Source: Synechococcus sp. CBW1002
Lineage (GTDB): Bacteria; Cyanobacteriota; Cyanobacteriia; PCC-6307; Cyanobiaceae
Direction: 5' to 3'
Assembly (NCBI RefSeq): GCF_015840915.1
Contig: NZ_CP060398.1
Coordinates: 1,178,001 to 1,242,000, forward strand
DNA length: 64,000 nt
Part shown: positions 27,641 through 35,693 of the stretch, in pieces
How the letters are laid out: every line of letters starts with the position of its first letter
Position numbering within the stretch: position 1 is the stretch's first letter
Program-made: the position numbers and the translations under genes
The notes under the pieces: model-generated
What the model was told of the DNA's origin: nothing
Seen by the model: only the letters and a program-made list of their open reading frames with translations
The model's database searches: none

Positions 27641-27961
27641 GACGGGGGAATCACCACTTTCCGGCTTCTCGTTATCACCGTCTTCGTCAACAGCAAAGGT
27701 GGTGCCCACCCGGTCGGCGGGAACACGGGCATGGGTGCCATCGCAATAGGGAGGTGTGGCGGTCTGCTTGCAGCGGCAGAGCAGGGCCCTGCCGTTGGCC
27801 TCGGCAACGAAGGCCAGGGGTGTGAAGCCGCTGCCCTGATGGGATCCGTCGCAGAACGGCTGATCCGAGGATCGGCCGCAAGCGCAGTAGAAGTACTTCG
27901 TTCCTTCCTCCAGGCTGACGGTGATGGGCGTACTGGCGGCAACCGTCGGCGCTGTCATCAC
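27590..27961 (-). CDS. CDGSH iron-sulfur domain protein, tail read into flanking frame
   Basis: Predicted 123-residue protein with two CDGSH-type [2Fe-2S] motifs: FYCACGRSSDQPFCDGSH and LCRCKQTATPPYCDGTH, each with the three-Cys-one-His ligand set. The tandem arrangement matches small bacterial mitoNEET-like proteins. After residue 95 the sequence becomes arginine/proline-rich and overlaps the glutamate-synthase remnant in another frame, so the natural C-terminus may be lost, or the two were once one fused gene now split by a frameshift. Confidence 0.72.
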   Translation of the reverse strand: MMTAPTVAASTPITVSLEEGTKYFYCACGRSSDQPFCDGSHQGSGFTPLAFVAEANGRALLCRCKQTATPPYCDGTHARVPADRVGTTFAVDEDGDNEKPESGDSPVGRTTQARPRRRRPTWS

Positions 27962-28112
27962 ACGTTCAGCGGAGACAACAGGGCGTGGAGGCCCTCCCTC
28001 GGTCTGAGTACCCAGGCGGCTCAGCTGTGTGTTCCTGGAGGTGCGCCAAGATCACTATGTAAAAGGCAGGTCGGATTGTCAACAGGCGTCTATGCGAAAT
28101 GATAATGCCTCA

Positions 28113-28190
28113 GGCTCAAGATCAGCGGCGGGCAACATGCCTGTGGGTTGCGCAGGCATGTTGAACTCCCATCCGCTGAATCTTGAGGCC
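28113..28190. repeat. Long imperfect inverted repeat
   Basis: The inner arms are perfect: caacatgcctg (28132-28142) and caggcatgttg (28153-28163) around a 10-nt loop. The outer arms extend the match with gaps (ctcaagat-cagcgg against ccgctgaatcttgag), giving a hairpin of some 78 nt. No T-run follows, so it is not a typical intrinsic terminator. It could be a small palindromic element or an RNA structure upstream of the CDGSH gene. Nothing else is recognisable in 27962-28214. Confidence 0.6.
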
Positions 28191-28214
28191 AGCTTGCCGT
28201 TCTAACTTGAAGGG

Positions 28215-28467
28215 CTATTCTGCAACTACGAGAGCAAAATTTGACCACCGGAATATCCCACCATTGGGGAGGTCTGTGAAGTTGACATCTTCAGGGCCAT
28301 GCATCCAATTTTTCTGACCGCGAATGCCAGCGAACAAAAATGGCTCTGCCTTCGTATAAGGGTACATGCGCTGCCGTGTTCGTGAACTTGCAGGTTGCTT
28401 GCTCCTTAAAGGTCTGTGCACTGGCGCTACCCGTAACTGCTAGAACAGTAGTGATGCCCAGGAACAT
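28215..28467 (-). pseudogene. Small exported protein, probably frameshifted, unknown
   Basis: From an ATG at 28467 the frame starts with a short signal-peptide-like stretch, MFLGITTVLAVTGSASAQ, then TFKEQATCKFTNTAA. The remaining protein-like sequence (PYTKAEPFLFAGIRGQKNW, GPEDVNFTDLPNGGIFRWSN) lies in a neighbouring frame, so a single indel near 28370 would join them. I do not recognise the family. Confidence 0.3.
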
Positions 28468-28530
28468 TTTCTGAAGATCATGAAAACGAATTGGGTGGAT
28501 TGGGGAATTTGGTTTTCCAGGAAGATGCAA

Positions 28531-29048
28531 GCCAAATCAGCCTTGGCTTGTTTCAGTACTATTTGTCAATGAGTAATCATTTCGGCCAGGGCTTGCGATG
28601 TGCAGAGGTGAATCAGCTTCTGTAAGGCCCCATTCTGAGGGGCCTCGTCTACTTGGGGCCTCTAGAAAAAGCTACTGCTCGGGCCTGTATCTGATCCAGA
28701 GATGCCTGCACCGTGATCATCTCAGCTCGTAGTTTAACTCAGTCCCGATGAAATGAGTAGTGTGGGGTGTCTCTTGGAGACGATGCATGCAGTTGACGCG
28801 CCTTGGAATATGGCAATCAAGATACAAAGAAGTTCTGGGAGCTTCTCGAGGTTCATGACCAACAGATTCATGGCGATGATGCAACCTTGGGTCTCGGCCA
28901 GCTTCTCGCGAACGAGCCCAAGTCCGAAACGGCGCTTGCCTTGGTCGAACTTCCCCTCTACACCGTTGCGCCGCCTCTGATCATCATCCCGCCATAGAAG
29001 TGCCTAGGTCAACTGCACTGCAAGCGGTCTGCTGATCTTCAGGAAACT
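28531..29048. other. 518-bp stretch with a small stem-loop and no clear gene
   Basis: A perfect 7-bp stem, aggcccc (28625-28631) with ggggcct (28639-28645), could be a terminator stem but lacks a T-run. A weak plus-strand frame (28803-28997, ...KKFWELLEVHDQQIHGDD...) has protein-like composition but no family that I recognise; it may be a decayed gene. Confidence 0.4.
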
Positions 29049-29675
29049 CTACTCTTTTGTTTGGCTGCATTCCTCAGTGGCTAGACTCTCTTTCTTGAAG
29101 CCTCTCGTCACTTCGACTAAATCGAGAAGCAGCGCTTCAGTCGGCTCGGCACACAACTTCTCGTTAATCTCGCGGATCGCATCCAACGGCAAGTCCCACC
29201 AATGCAGTTCCAGTAGCAGACTGATGAGCGAATCGTCGAATCTTCTTCTTATCAAGGCAGCTGGATTGCCGCCGACGATTTCATATGGTTGTACGTCCTT
29301 GGTTACCGTCGCGTTGGCCGCCAAGACCGCACCGTCACCGACCGTCACTCCGGACATGATCGTCACGCCGTGACCCACCCAGACGTCGTTCCCAATCACC
29401 ACATCACCTTTCGTCGCTGGATGTCCAATGATGTCAGCCCCGCCCAGTTCGGATTGGAAGATGTGGCCGAAGGGGAACGTGGTGATCCAATCAGTACGAT
29501 GGTTTCCCCCAAGAAATACCATCACCGAAGATGATATTGAGCAGAACGCTCCGATCCTCAAGGCCGCACCTTCCCCCCACTCTCGAACAAGGATGTTCTC
29601 CACGCCGTATGTGAACCGCCCAACGGATACAGGACTATTGCCGACCGTTCCCGATTGCAGGGAGCTTGCACTCAT
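29049..29675 (-). CDS. CatB-type (xenobiotic) hexapeptide O-acetyltransferase
   Basis: Predicted 208-residue acetyl-CoA-dependent transferase with a left-handed beta-helix. Hexapeptide repeats are seen in VSVGRFTYGVENI, LRIGAFCSIS, VVIGNDVWVGHGVTIMSGVTVG and GAVLAANATVTKDV. NHRTDWITTFPF contains the catalytic histidine of the xenobiotic acetyltransferase family. The ATG at 29675 gives the usual family length; the open frame upstream is not protein-like. Substrate (chloramphenicol, streptogramin, sugar) cannot be told. Confidence 0.8.
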   Translation of the reverse strand: MSASSLQSGTVGNSPVSVGRFTYGVENILVREWGEGAALRIGAFCSISSSVMVFLGGNHRTDWITTFPFGHIFQSELGGADIIGHPATKGDVVIGNDVWVGHGVTIMSGVTVGDGAVLAANATVTKDVQPYEIVGGNPAALIRRRFDDSLISLLLELHWWDLPLDAIREINEKLCAEPTEALLLDLVEVTRGFKKESLATEECSQTKE

Positions 29676-29799
29676 GATCCATTGGCCGAGAGGGTAGGGT
29701 GCCAATGTTTCATGCGCCACAGCTCTTGAAATAGTGAAGAACTTCAGGGCTATGCCTGATAGAGGCCAGCTGCTTTTTGTATGGTGACTTTGGGCGTCC

Positions 29800-29946
29800 T
29801 CACAATGAGCGCAGGGGTACCATGGCCTGGAGCTGCTTGTCAGTAAGCGACTGGGCATCATGATCAGACTTGGTAGCAGCATGAATCGCCTGATCCTCTT
29901 CGGGAGTTGGGATCTGCACGCAGCCTTTCTTCTGTTGCTTTGGCAT
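29800..29946 (-). pseudogene. brnA: BrnA-like antitoxin, truncated
   Basis: A 48-residue frame from ATG 29946 reads PTPEEDQAIHAATKSDHDAQ and SLTDKQLQAMVPLRSL, the N-terminal half of BrnA-type antitoxins. The ribbon-helix-helix C-terminal half is missing, cut by a TGA at 29800. The start overlaps the end of the brnT frame, the normal toxin-antitoxin gene order. Confidence 0.55.
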
Positions 29947-30085
29947 AGTGCTTAGCTTCTCGACGGTCTGCTCTGCGAAGGCTGATGATTCTTCGGACTG
30001 TTGAGCGGTCTACGAAAGCCGCGAAATCCAGAATCGCTGTCTTGCGTGCTAATGCGATCATCCGAGCTTCGCCGTAGTCAGTTCA
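29864..30085 (-). pseudogene. brnT: BrnT-like toxin, C-terminal remnant
   Basis: The frame reads YGEARMIALARKTAILDFAA, then VRRIISLRRADRREAKHYAKA, matching the C-terminal half of BrnT (ERxIAL..., RIISARKAxxREXxxY). The N-terminal half with the catalytic residues is absent, so the toxin is dead. Confidence 0.55.
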
Positions 30086-30282
30086 ATCATCAACCCAAGC
30101 CAGAGCGGCATCTCAGTCGAGCTCAGCAGCAAGCGGGGGCGTCCCGCCGAGTGGTGTCAATCCTGAGGAGCAGCACAGGCGTAGCCGGTTCTGGCGGTCT
30201 TCTCCTCCAAGCCCCTGCGGGGGAATGGGTGGGCTGGTCTGTGACCCTGGTCGGAGCATTATTCCCTTCCTGAGACCAGATC

Positions 30283-30445
30283 ATGCCCTTCTCCGGTTTC
30301 TCCACCGGTGAGCTCATCCCTGCACTGGTGCGCCAGGGTCTGCAGGCCCTGATCGAGGCTGAGCTGCAGCAGCCCTCGGTGCGGACCGCCACCAGCGCAC
30401 GACGGAGCGCCGTGGCCACCGCAACGGCAGCTGTGGGCGGTGAGA
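30283..30445 (+). pseudogene. N-terminal remnant of an IS256-family transposase
   Basis: From 30283 the frame reads STGELIPALVRQGLQALIEAEL and, after a one-base shift near 30375, GADRHQRTTERRGHRNGS. This parallels ELIPELARHGLQQLIELEVA and GADRHERSEERLGYRNGYR in the element at 17178. Only about 55 codons remain and no ends are visible. Confidence 0.65.
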
Positions 30446-30509
30446 GCGTTATCCAGAGGTTCCTTAGCTGTCCGATAGAATCGATCTACTCAAGATATGG
30501 AAGGGAGAC

Positions 30510-32030
30510 TCATGTAACTGGTTCGAAATCACCTGGCATCCAGGTCTTGTTGAACCAGGGTTCCAGCGGGCCGTATAGGCGCAGCAGCACGTTGTAGCCC
30601 TTTCCAGGCATGGTCTGGATCCAGTTGCCTTCATGTCCTCTTGGCGCCTTCGGGCCAAACCACATCGTGTAAGAACCATCGGCATTAGCCTTTACGGACG
30701 GGTTGTTGCTGTCCAGGCCACCAGTCTTCTGATCGGTCTCGAGTACCGAACGAGTCTGGTTGTCGTAGACCATGAAGGACCAGAAGTCCTTGGCGGGCAC
30801 AGGACCCGGGAGGGTGACCTTGTAGGTCTTGCCGCCATCGAGGTAGTTGCCTTTCGAATCGTGCGCACCAATGGCGTAGACAGAACCGGTGCCGACTGCC
30901 GGCTTGGCCATGGCCGGGGTGATGCCGGTCGCGTAGTAGTGGAACATGATCCGATCGTCCAGGACCAGTTCGCCGTTGTTCATGAACTCGTGACTGCCAC
31001 CCGTGAAGCTTGAATACCAACGGCTCTTGCCTGGATAGAAGTAGGCACTCTCGTCGCGGGGGCGGAACGTGATCGATCGGGCCGTTGCATTGCCGATGGC
31101 CACGCCCTCGGTGAGGATCTTCTTCATGCGGGCGTCCGGCGCGAAGGGCTTGCCTTTCTTGATTCCGACCGCGGCGAACTGGCCGACGACTTCAGGATTG
31201 AAGGCATCGGCCGGCTCATACTGGACGACCGCGTTCAACTCCGCCCAGTAGTCGTAGTCGTTCGCGTGGATGGTGTTGATCTTCGCACCCGAAGCATTAA
31301 CCACCCTTCCCTTGGGCAAGTTGTTCAACTTCGAGAGGGGATAGATGCGGAACTGCGTTCTGAGCCCCAACGTAGCTGCTTCCAGGTCGCCGTCCTGGAC
31401 CAGCGAGCGCAGGAACAGGAAGTTGCGGTAGGTGGGGGTCTTCACGACGCGATAGCCGTCGGGAAGCTGACCCTTGTAGTCCGGACCGATAAAGACATAC
31501 TTACCGCTCTTGCCCTGGTTCGGCCCGGTGACCCCGAGGTCCGTGACCCAGCGGAAGAAGGCATCATCCACAGCACCGACCAGGCGCCCGGCAGGCACCT
31601 CCACGATGACCGGTTCATCCTTCACGTTGATCTCGGCAAACGCATAGGGCGTAGTTGTCTGGGGCGTTAGGAGCAGGCTTCGCGCGTCGTAGAGGTTTTC
31701 CCACAGCACCAGATCGCCCGGTTTCGCGCCTGCCTGCTTCAGACCTTCCAGCATGGCGTAAACGGAGGTGGCCGGAATGCCGTTTAGAAACGCGTCGACG
31801 GCGCGAGACAGATCGATGAAGTCGTAGGTCTTCCTGACCGTGGCCTCGCTGGGCATGCCGTCCCTGAACGTGAGCTCGCCGAGAAGTTCGGTCTGCACCT
31901 TGTCTGGTGTGATCAGGCTCGAAGGCACATCGGCCTTGTACTTGGGCTCAGCCCTGGCGGCCGAGGCGAGCAGCATGGTCGCGCATGCCGCAGCGGCGAT
32001 GCGGGCCGAGAGAAAGTGGCTTGTCTTCAT
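30510..32030 (-). CDS. DUF1254/DUF1214-domain exported protein
   Basis: Predicted 506-residue secreted protein. Residues 1-27 are a signal peptide ending ASAARA-EP. The N-terminal half is DUF1254 (TVRKTYDFIDLSRAVDAFL, LLLTPQTTTPYAFAEINV) and the C-terminal half DUF1214 (DFWSFMVYDNQTRSVLETDQ, DGSYTMWFGPKAP, NWIQTMPGKGYNVLLRLYGP). The function of these widespread periplasmic proteins is unknown. A truncated paralogue lies immediately upstream at 32075. Confidence 0.88.
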   Translation of the reverse strand: MKTSHFLSARIAAAACATMLLASAARAEPKYKADVPSSLITPDKVQTELLGELTFRDGMPSEATVRKTYDFIDLSRAVDAFLNGIPATSVYAMLEGLKQAGAKPGDLVLWENLYDARSLLLTPQTTTPYAFAEINVKDEPVIVEVPAGRLVGAVDDAFFRWVTDLGVTGPNQGKSGKYVFIGPDYKGQLPDGYRVVKTPTYRNFLFLRSLVQDGDLEAATLGLRTQFRIYPLSKLNNLPKGRVVNASGAKINTIHANDYDYWAELNAVVQYEPADAFNPEVVGQFAAVGIKKGKPFAPDARMKKILTEGVAIGNATARSITFRPRDESAYFYPGKSRWYSSFTGGSHEFMNNGELVLDDRIMFHYYATGITPAMAKPAVGTGSVYAIGAHDSKGNYLDGGKTYKVTLPGPVPAKDFWSFMVYDNQTRSVLETDQKTGGLDSNNPSVKANADGSYTMWFGPKAPRGHEGNWIQTMPGKGYNVLLRLYGPLEPWFNKTWMPGDFEPVT

Positions 32031-32074
32031 GTCAGAGTCCTGTTTCGTTCCTGATTGAGCATCACGCGGCAGTC

Positions 32075-32384
32075 CTACTTCACGAGCTCGAAATCGCCCG
32101 GCTTCCAGGTCTTGTCGAACCAGGGCTGGAGCGGGCCATAGAGGCGCAGCAGGGTGTTCCAGCCCTTGCCCGGCATGGTCTGGACCCAGTTGCCTTCCTT
32201 GCCTTTCGGTGCCTTGGGGCCGAACCAGATGGTGTAGGAGCCGTCGTCGTTCGCCACCAGGCCGCGGCTGTTGCTGTCGAGGCCAGCGGACTTCTGGTCA
32301 GTCTCGAGCATCGACCGGCTCTGGTTGTCGTAGACCATGAACGACCAGAAGTCCTTCATCGGGATCGGTGCGGGCAGCGTGATC
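32075..32384 (-). pseudogene. DUF1214 C-terminal fragment of a second DUF1254 gene
   Basis: The last 103 codons (LPAPIPMKDFWSFMVYDNQ ... FGPKAPKGKEGNW ... PWFDKTWKPGDFELVK) of a close paralogue of the intact gene at 30510. It is cut at 32384 by copy B of element X. The rest of the gene is nowhere in the window, so DNA was lost at this junction. Confidence 0.9.
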
Positions 32385-32399
32385 TGAGGTGGGTGCCTT

Positions 32400-33305
32400 T
32401 TATTGGACAGTTCCGGCCCCTGACATCGTTAACCCAGGACGGGTGGAACATGGTTCGGCCTCAGTGTAGACCGCGTGGGGAGTTTTGCCTCCAAGGGAAC
32501 TGTGAGGTCTTACATGGCAATACCGCCACAGGAAGCGGGCCAGGCTGATTTCAGCGTCCCAGCCATCGCTGTATGCCCGTAGGTAGACCTCCTCGTACTT
32601 GACAGTCCTCCACAGCCGTTCAACAAGGATGTTGTCGTAGCACCGCTTTCTGCCGGACCAGCTGATCTGGATCCGCTCCCCTTTGAGTCTGGCCACAAAG
32701 TCAGCGGACGTGAACTGACAGCCTTGATCGGAGTGGAAGATCTCTGGCCTACGGCCGCCTCCCAAGGCCATCTCCAGGGCCTCCAGACAGAACTTCGTGT
32801 CAAGGCTGTTGGAGAGCCTCCAGCTGAGCACATGCCTGGAATGGAGATCCATGATCGCCACCAGATAGAGGAACCCTTTCTGCAGAGGGATGTAGGTGAT
32901 GTCGGTCGCCCAGACCTGATCCACCGACGTGACCTGCGTGAGGTCCACCAGGCAGGGGAACCGCACGGACGGATCACCTGGAACCGTCGTCCGGGGCTTC
33001 TGGTAGATCGCCCGTAATCCCATGCGCCGCATGAGGTTTCGCACTCGATCTCGGCTGATCGGGATACCATCTTGGGCCAGATAGTCCACCATCCGGCGGC
33101 TGCCGCTGCAGGGATCCTCCAGGTAGAGAGCATCGATCCTGGCCATGATCCGCAGCGTCGATACACGGACCGGTGTCGGCCGGTAGTACAGCGTGGATCG
33201 AGGCAGCCCCAGCAGCGCACACTGCCTGCTGATGCTGAGCTCGGGGTGGTCGTGATCGACCAGCTTGCGCAGTTCACGGGCATCAGAGCAGTTGAGACTT
33301 TTTTT
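32400..33305 (-). CDS. Element X OrfB transposase core (copy B)
   Basis: About 300 codons carrying the DDE integrase core (WATDITYIPLQ, FHSDQGCQF, NILVERLWRTVKYEE). The frame lies +1 relative to OrfA and has no credible start of its own, so expression needs slippage at the A8 run. Confidence 0.85.
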   Translation of the reverse strand, partial: KKSLNCSDARELRKLVDHDHPELSISRQCALLGLPRSTLYYRPTPVRVSTLRIMARIDALYLEDPCSGSRRMVDYLAQDGIPISRDRVRNLMRRMGLRAIYQKPRTTVPGDPSVRFPCLVDLTQVTSVDQVWATDITYIPLQKGFLYLVAIMDLHSRHVLSWRLSNSLDTKFCLEALEMALGGGRRPEIFHSDQGCQFTSADFVARLKGERIQISWSGRKRCYDNILVERLWRTVKYEEVYLRAYSDGWDAEISLARFLWRYCHVRPHSSLGGKTPHAVYTEAEPCSTRPGLTMSGAGTVQ

Positions 33306-33570
33306 TGAGCCACTCCAGCTCCATCTGCAGCCGTCCGATCTGCTGGAACAGCTCCGCCTCCTTGGCCTGCCCCTCCTCCTTGTCCTTGGTCTTCTTGCCT
33401 CGGGTGAAGAGCTCGCTGGCACCGTCCAGGAGCTGCCGCTTCCACTGGCTCACCTGGATCGGGTGGATGGCGTGGTCGGCGGCGATCTCCTGGATCGTCT
33501 TGCGGCCACTGATCGCCTCCATGGCGACCCTGGCCTTGAACTCGGGGCTGTGGGTGCGGCGCTTGCTCAT
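33283..33570 (-). CDS. Element X OrfA (copy B)
   Basis: 95-residue OrfA with helix-turn-helix and coiled coil, identical to the other copies. It ends at a TGA 17 nt beyond an A8 run where OrfB must be joined. Confidence 0.92.
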   Translation of the reverse strand: MSKRRTHSPEFKARVAMEAISGRKTIQEIAADHAIHPIQVSQWKRQLLDGASELFTRGKKTKDKEEGQAKEAELFQQIGRLQMELEWLKKKSQLL

Positions 33571-33650
33571 CGGTGGGAGCCCCTTTCAGGGGCGGTACCC
33601 CGCCTCAGAGGTTAACGATGGGGCCTGTCCAGAAAAGCCAGACCACCTCA

Positions 33651-33917
33651 GAGCAGATCCGCACGATGCCAGGGGCCGAGTTTCTCTGGCTGCTGCTGAG
33701 GCACGTACTGCCACGGCGGTTTCGACGCGTGCGGGATTTTGGCATTCTGCATGCGAACTGCAAGCGGCTGGTTCAGCTGTTGCAGCTTGTGCTCAAGGTT
33801 CCTATACCGTCGCCACGGCTCCCCCTGCAACGATCACCGGTTCTCTGTCAGTCTTGCGGGAAGGCGATGACACTGATCGCTAGGATGGTCCGAATCCCTG
33901 AGCATCAGTTGTGTTGA
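33651..33917 (+). pseudogene. 3' fragment of an IS91-type transposase
   Basis: It encodes RTMPGAEFLWLLLRHVLPRR...LCQSCGKAMTLIARMVRIPEHQ, the last 88 codons of the transposase that starts at 39807, with the uninterrupted target site of copies D/E. From 33701 on it matches 42521 onward (offset 8820), continuing through the small gene and palindrome next to it. Confidence 0.9.
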
Positions 33918-34177
33918 GCTGAAGTCATAGTGCAAATTATATTCATGGTTTCATAGCCAGAAGGCATCCGCATGCGGCTCTGTAGAGAGCGATCGGCATC
34001 ACGATATGCAGCCGCAGCTTTGCCGTGGTCGTACAATGCGAAACAAGCAACAGAAACACTCATGAAGCCAGGCTGCTGGCCATTCTCCTGGTTGTAAATC
34101 TGAACCAGACCTGAATTCAGGCGGGACGTATCTACCGTAGACGACTGGTCTAAAGCCTCAAAGGGCTTGTCCAACAC
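33905..34177 (-). CDS. Small cassette-like gene, unknown, copy 1
   Basis: A 90-residue frame (GTG start; PFEALDQSSTVDTSRLNSG, VQIYNQENGQQPGF, SVACFALYDHGKAAAAYRDA, YETMNIICTMTSAQ). I recognise no domain. The GTG lies inside the palindrome core (GTCCAAC/GTTGGAC) at 34169. The last codons overlap the end of the IS91 fragment, so the native C-terminus may be lost. An identical copy is at 42725. Confidence 0.5.
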   Translation of the reverse strand: MLDKPFEALDQSSTVDTSRLNSGLVQIYNQENGQQPGFMSVSVACFALYDHGKAAAAYRDADRSLQSRMRMPSGYETMNIICTMTSAQHN

Positions 34178-34222
34178 CGGATAAGATCGTGGCTGCGCAC
34201 GATCTATCCTTGTTCGTTAGCC
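34169..34222. repeat. attC-like palindrome c1 (54 bp)
   Basis: Read on plus, it starts GTCCAAC and ends GTTAGCC, with imperfect inverted arms accggataagatcgtg and cacgatctatcctt. This matches the RYYYAAC...GTTRRRY organisation of integron attC sites. It separates the small gene (33905) from mazEF. The identical arm sequence at 42989 is followed by a different gene exactly after the GTTA core. Confidence 0.6.
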
Positions 34223-34228
34223 AGGCAT

Positions 34229-34570
34229 CTACACAGCGAACATCGCCTGAAGAACACTCAGCAGTTCATTCAGCGTAGTCTCCGACAGACTCCCCAACCG
34301 CTTGACTAGACGGTCTCTGTCTACAGCTCTCAGCTGATCAGCCACAACATGGCCGTCCTTGCCATCAAACCTGCAACGCACACGAAATGGGTATGGATGG
34401 CCGCCAGTTGTGAGCGGCGCAACAATGAAAGTGCGAAGGTGAGCATTAAGCTCGTCCGGCGACACTACGGCACAAGGCCTCGTCTTCCTGATTTCAGATC
34501 CTCGCGTGGGATTCAACGCGACAAGGAAGATATCGCCTCTTGAGACGTGTTCTTCAGTCACCATGACCAC
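34229..34570 (-). CDS. mazF: MazF/PemK-type endoribonuclease toxin, copy 1
   Basis: Predicted 113-residue toxin: RGDIFLVALNPTRGSEIRKTRP is the conserved N-terminus with the catalytic Arg, then FIVAPLTTGGHPYPFRV and VVADQLRAVDRDRLVKRLG. MazF family members cut mRNA at specific sites. Its start overlaps the mazE stop by 13 bp. A second copy lies at 59952. Confidence 0.92.
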   Translation of the reverse strand: MVMVTEEHVSRGDIFLVALNPTRGSEIRKTRPCAVVSPDELNAHLRTFIVAPLTTGGHPYPFRVRCRFDGKDGHVVADQLRAVDRDRLVKRLGSLSETTLNELLSVLQAMFAV

Positions 34571-34815
34571 TCTTCGTCATCAAACTGGGTGGCGCTCATT
34601 TCATCCAGAAGTCCCTCTGGCTCCAAAGACGATGCCGCCTCTGCCCAGCCAGCCCTCGGATGAGCGGATGGCCTGATGGTCAGAACCCCTGGAGCCGCTT
34701 CGATCTCGACTTCGTCAGCGAGCCCCGCAACCTCAAGCAGTGGCTTGGCGAGGCGGATCCCTCTCGAGTTGCCGATTTTGACCAGCTTCGCTCGCACCAC
34801 GACTACACCCAGCAC
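34558..34815 (-). CDS. mazE: MazE-type antitoxin (AbrB/SpoVT fold), copy 1
   Basis: Predicted 85-residue antitoxin with the DNA-binding swapped-hairpin motif AKLVKIGNSRGIRLAKPLLE and an acidic C-terminus (MSATQFDDEEWSW) that would wrap MazF. It normally represses its own operon. It differs from the copy at 60281 by one residue (EGLLDE against EGPLDE). Confidence 0.92.
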   Translation of the reverse strand: MLGVVVVRAKLVKIGNSRGIRLAKPLLEVAGLADEVEIEAAPGVLTIRPSAHPRAGWAEAASSLEPEGLLDEMSATQFDDEEWSW

Positions 34816-34866
34816 ACGTGCTCACATTGTAGCCACGGTGGCGACTTCCGCGCATCCCCCTGCTCT

Positions 34867-34956
34867 GTCTAACGCTGCCCCTGAGTGGCAGGCAAGAAGA
34901 ATGAAGATTCAGCTGATTCCTTTTGGTGGCCTGTCCACTCGAGGGGCTGGTTAGAC
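34867..34956. repeat. attC-like palindrome a1 (90 bp)
   Basis: Starts GTCTAAC and ends GTTAGAC, both perfect matches to RYYYAAC/GTTRRRY. The arms gctgcccctgagtggcaggc and ggcctgtccactcgagggg are inverted copies with unpaired bases, around a central spacer of about 35 nt. The palindrome at 60590 has the same arms but a different spacer. It supplies the stop codon of higA and lies between mazEF and higBA. Confidence 0.68.
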
Positions 34957-35259
34957 AGCCATTTTCGCATTGTCAGTAGCGCTGACATGTAGTTGCAAGC
35001 CTAGTGCCGAGATAACCTTCAATACCGTGGCTAATTCTGGATTTCCTGAAGAGGATAGGGACTTGTACAGACTCTCCCTGCCTAGACCCGCCTCACGTGC
35101 GATTTGGCTCATCCCTTTGGCCCTAGCAATATCGCCAAGAGCAGCGGCTACAAGCTGAGGATCTCCATCTTGAAGCGCAGCTTCCAAATAAGCCGCGACA
35201 TCATCGGCAGTGGTTAGGTGTGCGGCCGGGTCCCAGATAGTCGTGATTGTTTTTGTCAT
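34951..35259 (-). CDS. higA: HigA-like antitoxin (HTH addiction-module antidote)
   Basis: Predicted 102-residue antitoxin of the COG3636 type: HLTTADDVAAYLEAALQDGD, then the helix-turn-helix GMSQIAREAGLGRESLYKSL and NPELATVLKVISALGLQL. It neutralises the adjacent RelE-fold toxin and probably represses the operon. Its TAA is formed by the core of palindrome a1. Confidence 0.9.
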   Translation of the reverse strand: MTKTITTIWDPAAHLTTADDVAAYLEAALQDGDPQLVAAALGDIARAKGMSQIAREAGLGRESLYKSLSSSGNPELATVLKVISALGLQLHVSATDNAKMAV

Positions 35260-35268
35260 TGAAGTCTC

Positions 35269-35559
35269 CTAGAGGTTGCGAGCAAGATGCTTAGCGAGAC
35301 GAATATCCTGATCTTGAGAGCTCTTGTCCCCGCCTGCAAGAAGGATGACGATGGCCTCTCCTTGCATTGTCAGATAGATCCGATAGCCGGGGCCGTAATG
35401 GATTCTTAGCTCTGATACGCCCTCTCCTACAGGGCGAACGTCGCCTGGGTTGCCCAAGGAGAGACGCCTGATGCGAATGTCGATACGAGCTTTGGCTGTC
35501 CGGTCACGCAGGGAAGAAAACCACGCGGCATAGGCAGACGTCTCCCGGATCTCGAGCAT
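35269..35559 (-). CDS. higB: HigB/RelE-ParE-family toxin (addiction module killer)
   Basis: Predicted 96-residue toxin: FSSLRDRTAKARIDIRIRRL, LSLGNPGDVRPVGEGVSELR, IHYGPGYRIYLTMQGEAI and GGDKSSQDQDIRLAKHLA are the family signature. ATG 35559 gives the standard length; the frame extends upstream only by reading into copy C of element X. Toxin precedes antitoxin, nine bp apart, as in higBA-type modules. Confidence 0.9.
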   Translation of the reverse strand: MLEIRETSAYAAWFSSLRDRTAKARIDIRIRRLSLGNPGDVRPVGEGVSELRIHYGPGYRIYLTMQGEAIVILLAGGDKSSQDQDIRLAKHLARNL

Positions 35560-35693
35560 GCTCCCACTGTATCCCAGGAGATACGAGGGGCGCAACCGGC
35601 TGCCTGGCCTGTCTGAGGTGGTCTGGCTTTTCTGGACAGGCCCCATCGTTAACCTCTGAGGCGGGGTACCGCCCCTGAAAGGGGCTCCCACCG

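Larger units (their letters stand above)
32385..33650 (-). mobile_element. IS3-type element X, copy B (1266 bp, minus strand)
   Basis: Complete copy with both inverted ends (tgaggtgg/ccacctca). The flanks are atc and gag, so there is no target duplication. It joins a truncated DUF1254 gene to an internal segment of an IS91-type transposase, which suggests an adjacent deletion or recombination between two copies. Confidence 0.95.
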
